Source of the DNA: an uncultured Bacteroidota bacterium
Lineage (GTDB): Bacteria; Bacteroidota; Bacteroidia; NS11-12g; UBA955
Reading direction: 5' to 3'
DNA length: 9,953 bases
Assembly: GCA_903959115.1 (NCBI GenBank)
Contig: CAJBVU010000290.1
Location: 1 to 9,953 of the forward strand
This document shows, piece by piece, positions 7,725 to 9,953 of the stretch. Position 1 is the stretch's first letter; every line of letters begins with the position of its first letter. The position numbers were made by a program, and so were the translations under genes. Below the pieces are notes generated by a model, which made no database searches, was not told the origin of the DNA, and saw nothing but the letters and a program-made list of their open reading frames with translations.

Positions 7725-8957
7725 ACTACAAAGATAGCAAAGGCGAGACAAATCAAATTCCTGCGTTCCGTTTTTTGGCTGGGTCTAACCGCTTTTGGGG
7801 GACCTCAAATGCACATCCCACAGTTCAAACGGAGGCTGGTCGACAAGCATCGTTTCTTTACGGTAGACACGCTAACCGAAGTCAATGCGTTTTGCAGTCT
7901 TCTTCCCGGCCCATCCACTACACAAACCATCACCATTTTGGGATGGAAGCAAGGGGGACCGCTAATGGCCTTTTTGTCGTTGCTCGCTTGGGCTTTGCCC
8001 GGCGCGACCATTATGACAATCATTGCACTATCTCCCAAATTCCTTGGCGCCAACCACCTGATGTTCATGCAACCTATGGTGGCCGCCTTTTTGGCATTTT
8101 CCGTTTTCACAATGGTGAAATGGATAAAAAAATCTACACTCAATTACTCCATTTTTGTGGGAATTGGAATCATAGGATTCCTGCTAAACAACCCTATTTT
8201 ATTTCCTGTAGGCGTTCTCCTTGCCGGTTTAACCAGCGCAAAATTTAATCGATACGAGCTACCGGAACTACCCAAAAAAGAACCCAAACCTATCGTTTGG
8301 AAAAACCTCACCGCTATCGGAATAATCTTCATCATCGTTGGAGGCATTGGCTTTATTCTGAGTAGAAATGAAGAATTTCTACAGTTGGCACATCCAATCG
8401 TCCTCTTTGAAAACACCTATCGCATAGGCGCTTTGAGTTTTGGCGGCGGAAACACCTTGGCGGCCATGAGTCACGAGCAGTATGTCATTTACCACCATCG
8501 ACTTACGCCTGAAGAATTCAACAACGGCCTAGGTTTATTGCAAGCTATGCCAGGCCCCAACTTCAATTTTATGGTCTATGTAAATGCCATGGCAATGAAG
8601 TTTTATGGCTACAATGTATTTTATCAATTTCTAGGTTGCCTCATAGGATTGGTAGCTGTATTCCTACCCGGTACTTTGATGGTATTTTTTGCTTATCCAA
8701 TTTGGAACGGACTCCAAAGCAATCAGAAATTAAGATACGCTTTGGATGGGATTTTTGCGGCCGCCGTTGGATTCATCCTTACCGCAGCCCTAGTGATAAA
8801 TTCTTTTTTCTGGCAACATATTACTATTCATCAAACCAATAGCCTTTTAGAAATTTCTGCCTTTAGTGCCACCCTTCTTCTGCTAGCAACAAAAAAAATC
8901 CCTACGCCGTTTATCGTAATTCTAATGCTATTGGTGGGTTGGCTATTACCAACCTAA
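7710..8957 (+). CDS. chrA: ChrA-type chromate transporter (long-chain, two-domain)
   Basis: Members of the CHR family are inner-membrane transporters; the known ones export chromate driven by the proton motive force. The 415-residue length fits the long type with two homologous halves. The N-terminal half has FGGP (29-32) and PGPSTTQ (66-72). The C-terminal half repeats these signatures as FGGG (244-247) and MPGPNFN (280-286). Between and around them lie about ten hydrophobic segments, for example about 84-105, 121-137, 146-175, 201-217, 307-330, 343-364 and 378-392. A hydrophilic linker (about 179-198, rich in Lys, Glu and Pro) separates the halves. The ATG at 7710 has an AAAAGG stretch close upstream. 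The next in-frame ATG, at 7809 (Met34), would delete the first FGGP motif. The 5' end overlaps the divergent lipoprotein gene. No chrB-type regulator is nearby, so chromate as the true substrate is unproven. Confidence 0.92.
   Translation: MSQIHTTKIAKARQIKFLRSVFWLGLTAFGGPQMHIPQFKRRLVDKHRFFTVDTLTEVNAFCSLLPGPSTTQTITILGWKQGGPLMAFLSLLAWALPGATIMTIIALSPKFLGANHLMFMQPMVAAFLAFSVFTMVKWIKKSTLNYSIFVGIGIIGFLLNNPILFPVGVLLAGLTSAKFNRYELPELPKKEPKPIVWKNLTAIGIIFIIVGGIGFILSRNEEFLQLAHPIVLFENTYRIGALSFGGGNTLAAMSHEQYVIYHHRLTPEEFNNGLGLLQAMPGPNFNFMVYVNAMAMKFYGYNVFYQFLGCLIGLVAVFLPGTLMVFFAYPIWNGLQSNQKLRYALDGIFAAAVGFILTAALVINSFFWQHITIHQTNSLLEISAFSATLLLLATKKIPTPFIVILMLLVGWLLPT
7729..7757 (-). promoter_or_regulatory. Bacteroidota promoter (TTTG, 17 bases, TATCTTTG) for the lipoprotein gene, inside chrA
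   Basis: On the reverse strand TTTG (7754-7757) is followed after 17 bases by TATCTTTG (7729-7736). Both boxes and their spacing match the Bacteroidota consensus, making this the best complete promoter in the window. Only four bases (TAGT) separate the -7 box from the lipoprotein ATG at 7724, so the transcript should be leaderless or nearly so. The whole promoter lies within codons 7-16 of chrA on the opposite strand. Confidence 0.6.
8935..8956 (+). terminator. Possible weak terminator hairpin overlapping the chrA stop codon
   Basis: GGTTGG (8937-8942) and CCAACC (8949-8954) form a perfect 6-base stem around CTATTA. A G-T pair and a T-A pair extend it into the stop codon. Six T residues follow at 8969-8974, 12 bases beyond the stem. 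That gap is too long for a textbook intrinsic terminator, so the hairpin may only slow or attenuate transcription into the next gene. Confidence 0.28.
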
Positions 8958-8977
8958 CACTAGGGACATTTTTTATT

Positions 8978-8985
8978 TATCTTTG
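8978..8985 (+). promoter_or_regulatory. Bacteroidota -7 promoter element (TATCTTTG) upstream of the CarboxypepD_reg-like gene
   Basis: TATCTTTG is an exact TAnnTTTG match, identical to the element of the lipoprotein gene at 7724. It is followed by five bases (AAATC) and then the ATG at 8991. It gives this gene its own promoter although chrA ends only 33 bases upstream on the same strand. No TTTG is present 17-23 bases further upstream, so the -33 contact is weak. Confidence 0.5.
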
Positions 8986-8990
8986 AAATC

Positions 8991-9665
8991 ATGAGAAAAT
9001 CTTTACTCGCTGCTGTTTTGTTGATGTTGTTCGGGAATATTTCCCAATTACAGGCGCAACCGGGCAAAGAGAATAACCCATATATCTTGTTCACAGGCTT
9101 AGTTCTTACTTCCGATAGCCTTCAAGCCATTCCTTATGTAACGATCAAAACCAAAAAAAGAGGAATGATTGGTTACACTGATATTTATGGCCATTTCGAG
9201 GTGGTTGTTAAAAAGGGGGACACGATTTTCTTTAGCCAAGTTGAACAAATCCCGTCGATAAGCATTGTACCAGACACCCTCACCGCAAGCAAATACTCCG
9301 TTGTGAAATTAATGGTTCAAGATACGATAAGTATGGATGCCATTTTTATTCGTGCGATGCCTCTCAAATCGCTATTCAACAATGAATTTGTTCATAGCGA
9401 CATTCCCGACGATGCGTATGAACGAGCGCGAAAAAATCTAGAGAATGAAGCGATGAAAGACGAATACCGTCTTCGCCCCGCTGATGCCAATGCTAGTCAA
9501 TTATTATTGGCCCAATCACGCGTAAATAGAATGTACTATTACGGCCAAACTCCACCACAGAACTATTTGAGTCCCTCCGCTTGGATTCAGTTTTTTGATG
9601 CTTGGAAACGCGGCGATTACAAAAAGAAACCCGCACGCAAAAGCCTCTACATTACCCCGTATTGA
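8991..9665 (+). CDS. Secreted carboxypeptidase-regulatory-like domain protein
   Basis: The protein has 224 residues. Residues 1-22 or 23 form a signal peptide (MRKS start, Leu-rich core, cleavage after QAQ). Residues about 34-112 are a small beta-sandwich of the CarboxypepD_reg-like kind: FTGLVLTSDSLQAIPYVTI, then GYTDIYGHFEV, then KKGDTIFFS. This resembles the plug-associated domain found at the N-terminus of TonB-dependent receptors, but no receptor barrel follows. The pattern VPDTL...SVVKLMVQDTI and the later DIPDDAYERARKNLEN (about residues 137-152) recall a widespread Bacteroidota family of free-standing proteins with no known role. The C-terminal part is polar and aromatic (AWIQFFDAWKRGDYKKK). 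The family-level match is from memory. The site of action is probably the periplasm or the inner face of the outer membrane. The gene follows chrA by 33 bases but has its own -7 element. Its end is convergent with the moaCB gene, 10 bases away. Confidence 0.85.
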   Translation: MRKSLLAAVLLMLFGNISQLQAQPGKENNPYILFTGLVLTSDSLQAIPYVTIKTKKRGMIGYTDIYGHFEVVVKKGDTIFFSQVEQIPSISIVPDTLTASKYSVVKLMVQDTISMDAIFIRAMPLKSLFNNEFVHSDIPDDAYERARKNLENEAMKDEYRLRPADANASQLLLAQSRVNRMYYYGQTPPQNYLSPSAWIQFFDAWKRGDYKKKPARKSLYITPY

Positions 9666-9675
9666 GTTAATTTAA

Positions 9676-9953
9676 TCAGTGTTTTTGTCCGTCTTTCACA
9701 CCAAAGACATGCATCACTGATGGAAACAAAGCATCCATGGTCTCCATGGCGCCCTTGGTTGACCCCGGCATCGTAATTACCAACGTTTCATTTATCATCC
9801 CTGCCACGCCGCGCGACAGCATAGCAAATGGCATTCTTTCCTGGCCATAACCCCTAGCCGTCTCCATAATTCCCTCAATTTCACGGGTAAGCAATGGACG
9901 AATTGCCTCTGGTGTCACATCTCGATGCGACAACCCCGTCCCACCCACAAACA
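9676..9953 (-). CDS. moaCB: MoaB/Mog-type molybdopterin domain, C-terminal part; probably bifunctional MoaC/MoaB
   Basis: MoaB/Mog domains act in molybdenum cofactor synthesis, where Mog adenylylates molybdopterin before metal insertion. The gene enters from the right edge and 91 residues are visible. The first is Phe, then Val-GGTGLSHRD, where GGTG is the glycine-rich substrate-binding loop of the MoCF-binding fold. DVTPEAIRPLLTREI follows, then MLSRGVAGM and the conserved PGST. The stretch ETARGYGQERMPFAMLSRGVAG resembles the MoaB half of the MoaC-MoaB fusions common in Bacteroidota; the MoaC half would lie outside the window, so the fusion is inferred. The GTG codon at 9946-9948 encodes the conserved Val before GGTG and is not a start. 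The gene ends in GQKH and is convergent with the upstream gene, leaving 10 AT-rich bases between the stops. Confidence 0.87.
   Translation of the reverse strand, partial: FVGGTGLSHRDVTPEAIRPLLTREIEGIMETARGYGQERMPFAMLSRGVAGMINETLVITMPGSTKGAMETMDALFPSVMHVFGVKDGQKH

Noticed and set aside
7775..8248. 157-codon plus-strand frame inside chrA, and a 112-codon minus-strand frame at 7805-8143
   Set aside because: Both overlap the conserved first half of ChrA, and their translations lack any recognisable domain or membrane pattern.
9946..9948. GTG start for a 90-residue protein at the right edge
   Set aside because: The codon encodes the conserved Val before the GGTG loop and the frame stays open to the window end, so the gene continues outside.
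1..9953. A new multi-gene defence, mobile or biosynthetic system
   Set aside because: No nuclease, toxin-antitoxin pair, transposase, integrase, reverse transcriptase, repeat array or biosynthetic cluster is visible. Gene directions alternate and the functions are unrelated.

Overview
The window reads as ordinary chromosomal DNA from a member of the Bacteroidota. Three things point there: a surface protein with a type IX secretion (T9SS) C-terminal sorting domain and PKD repeats, several copies of the Bacteroidota -7 promoter element TAnnTTTG just upstream of genes, and an almost complete lack of Shine-Dalgarno sequences. The sequence does not allow a firm family-level placement. No tRNA, rRNA, CRISPR array, insertion sequence or phage gene is visible.

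Layout, left to right: (1) 1-677, minus strand, the N-terminal part of a fused isobutyryl-CoA mutase (IcmF type), cut by the window edge. (2) 815-1525, plus strand, a lipoprotein of unknown function. (3) A GC-rich hairpin at 1557-1585 in the convergent gap. (4) 1673-6139, minus strand, a 1488-residue secreted protein with signal peptide, parallel beta-helix, tandem PKD-like domains and a T9SS tail. (5) 6235-7065, plus strand, a GSCFA-family protein. (6) 7062-7724, minus strand, a second lipoprotein, whose stop codon shares the four bases TTAA with the GSCFA gene. (7) 7710-8957, plus strand, a two-domain ChrA-type chromate transporter, whose first codons overlap the first codons of the lipoprotein on the other strand. 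(8) 8991-9665, plus strand, a secreted protein with a carboxypeptidase-regulatory-like domain. (9) 9676-9953, minus strand, the C-terminal end of a MoaB/Mog-type molybdopterin domain, probably of a MoaC/MoaB fusion.

The genes do not form an obvious operon. Strand changes at nearly every boundary, and only chrA and the following gene run in the same direction next to each other. The functions (B12-dependent acyl-CoA rearrangement, cell-surface display, anion efflux, molybdenum cofactor synthesis, three uncharacterised envelope proteins) do not add up to one pathway. I do not see a convincing new multi-gene system here. The most interesting signals are architectural: TAnnTTTG elements only 4-6 bases from the start codon of three exported-protein genes, which predicts leaderless or nearly leaderless mRNAs; divergent and convergent genes that overlap by a few bases; and the large beta-helix/PKD surface protein, whose ligand is unknown.
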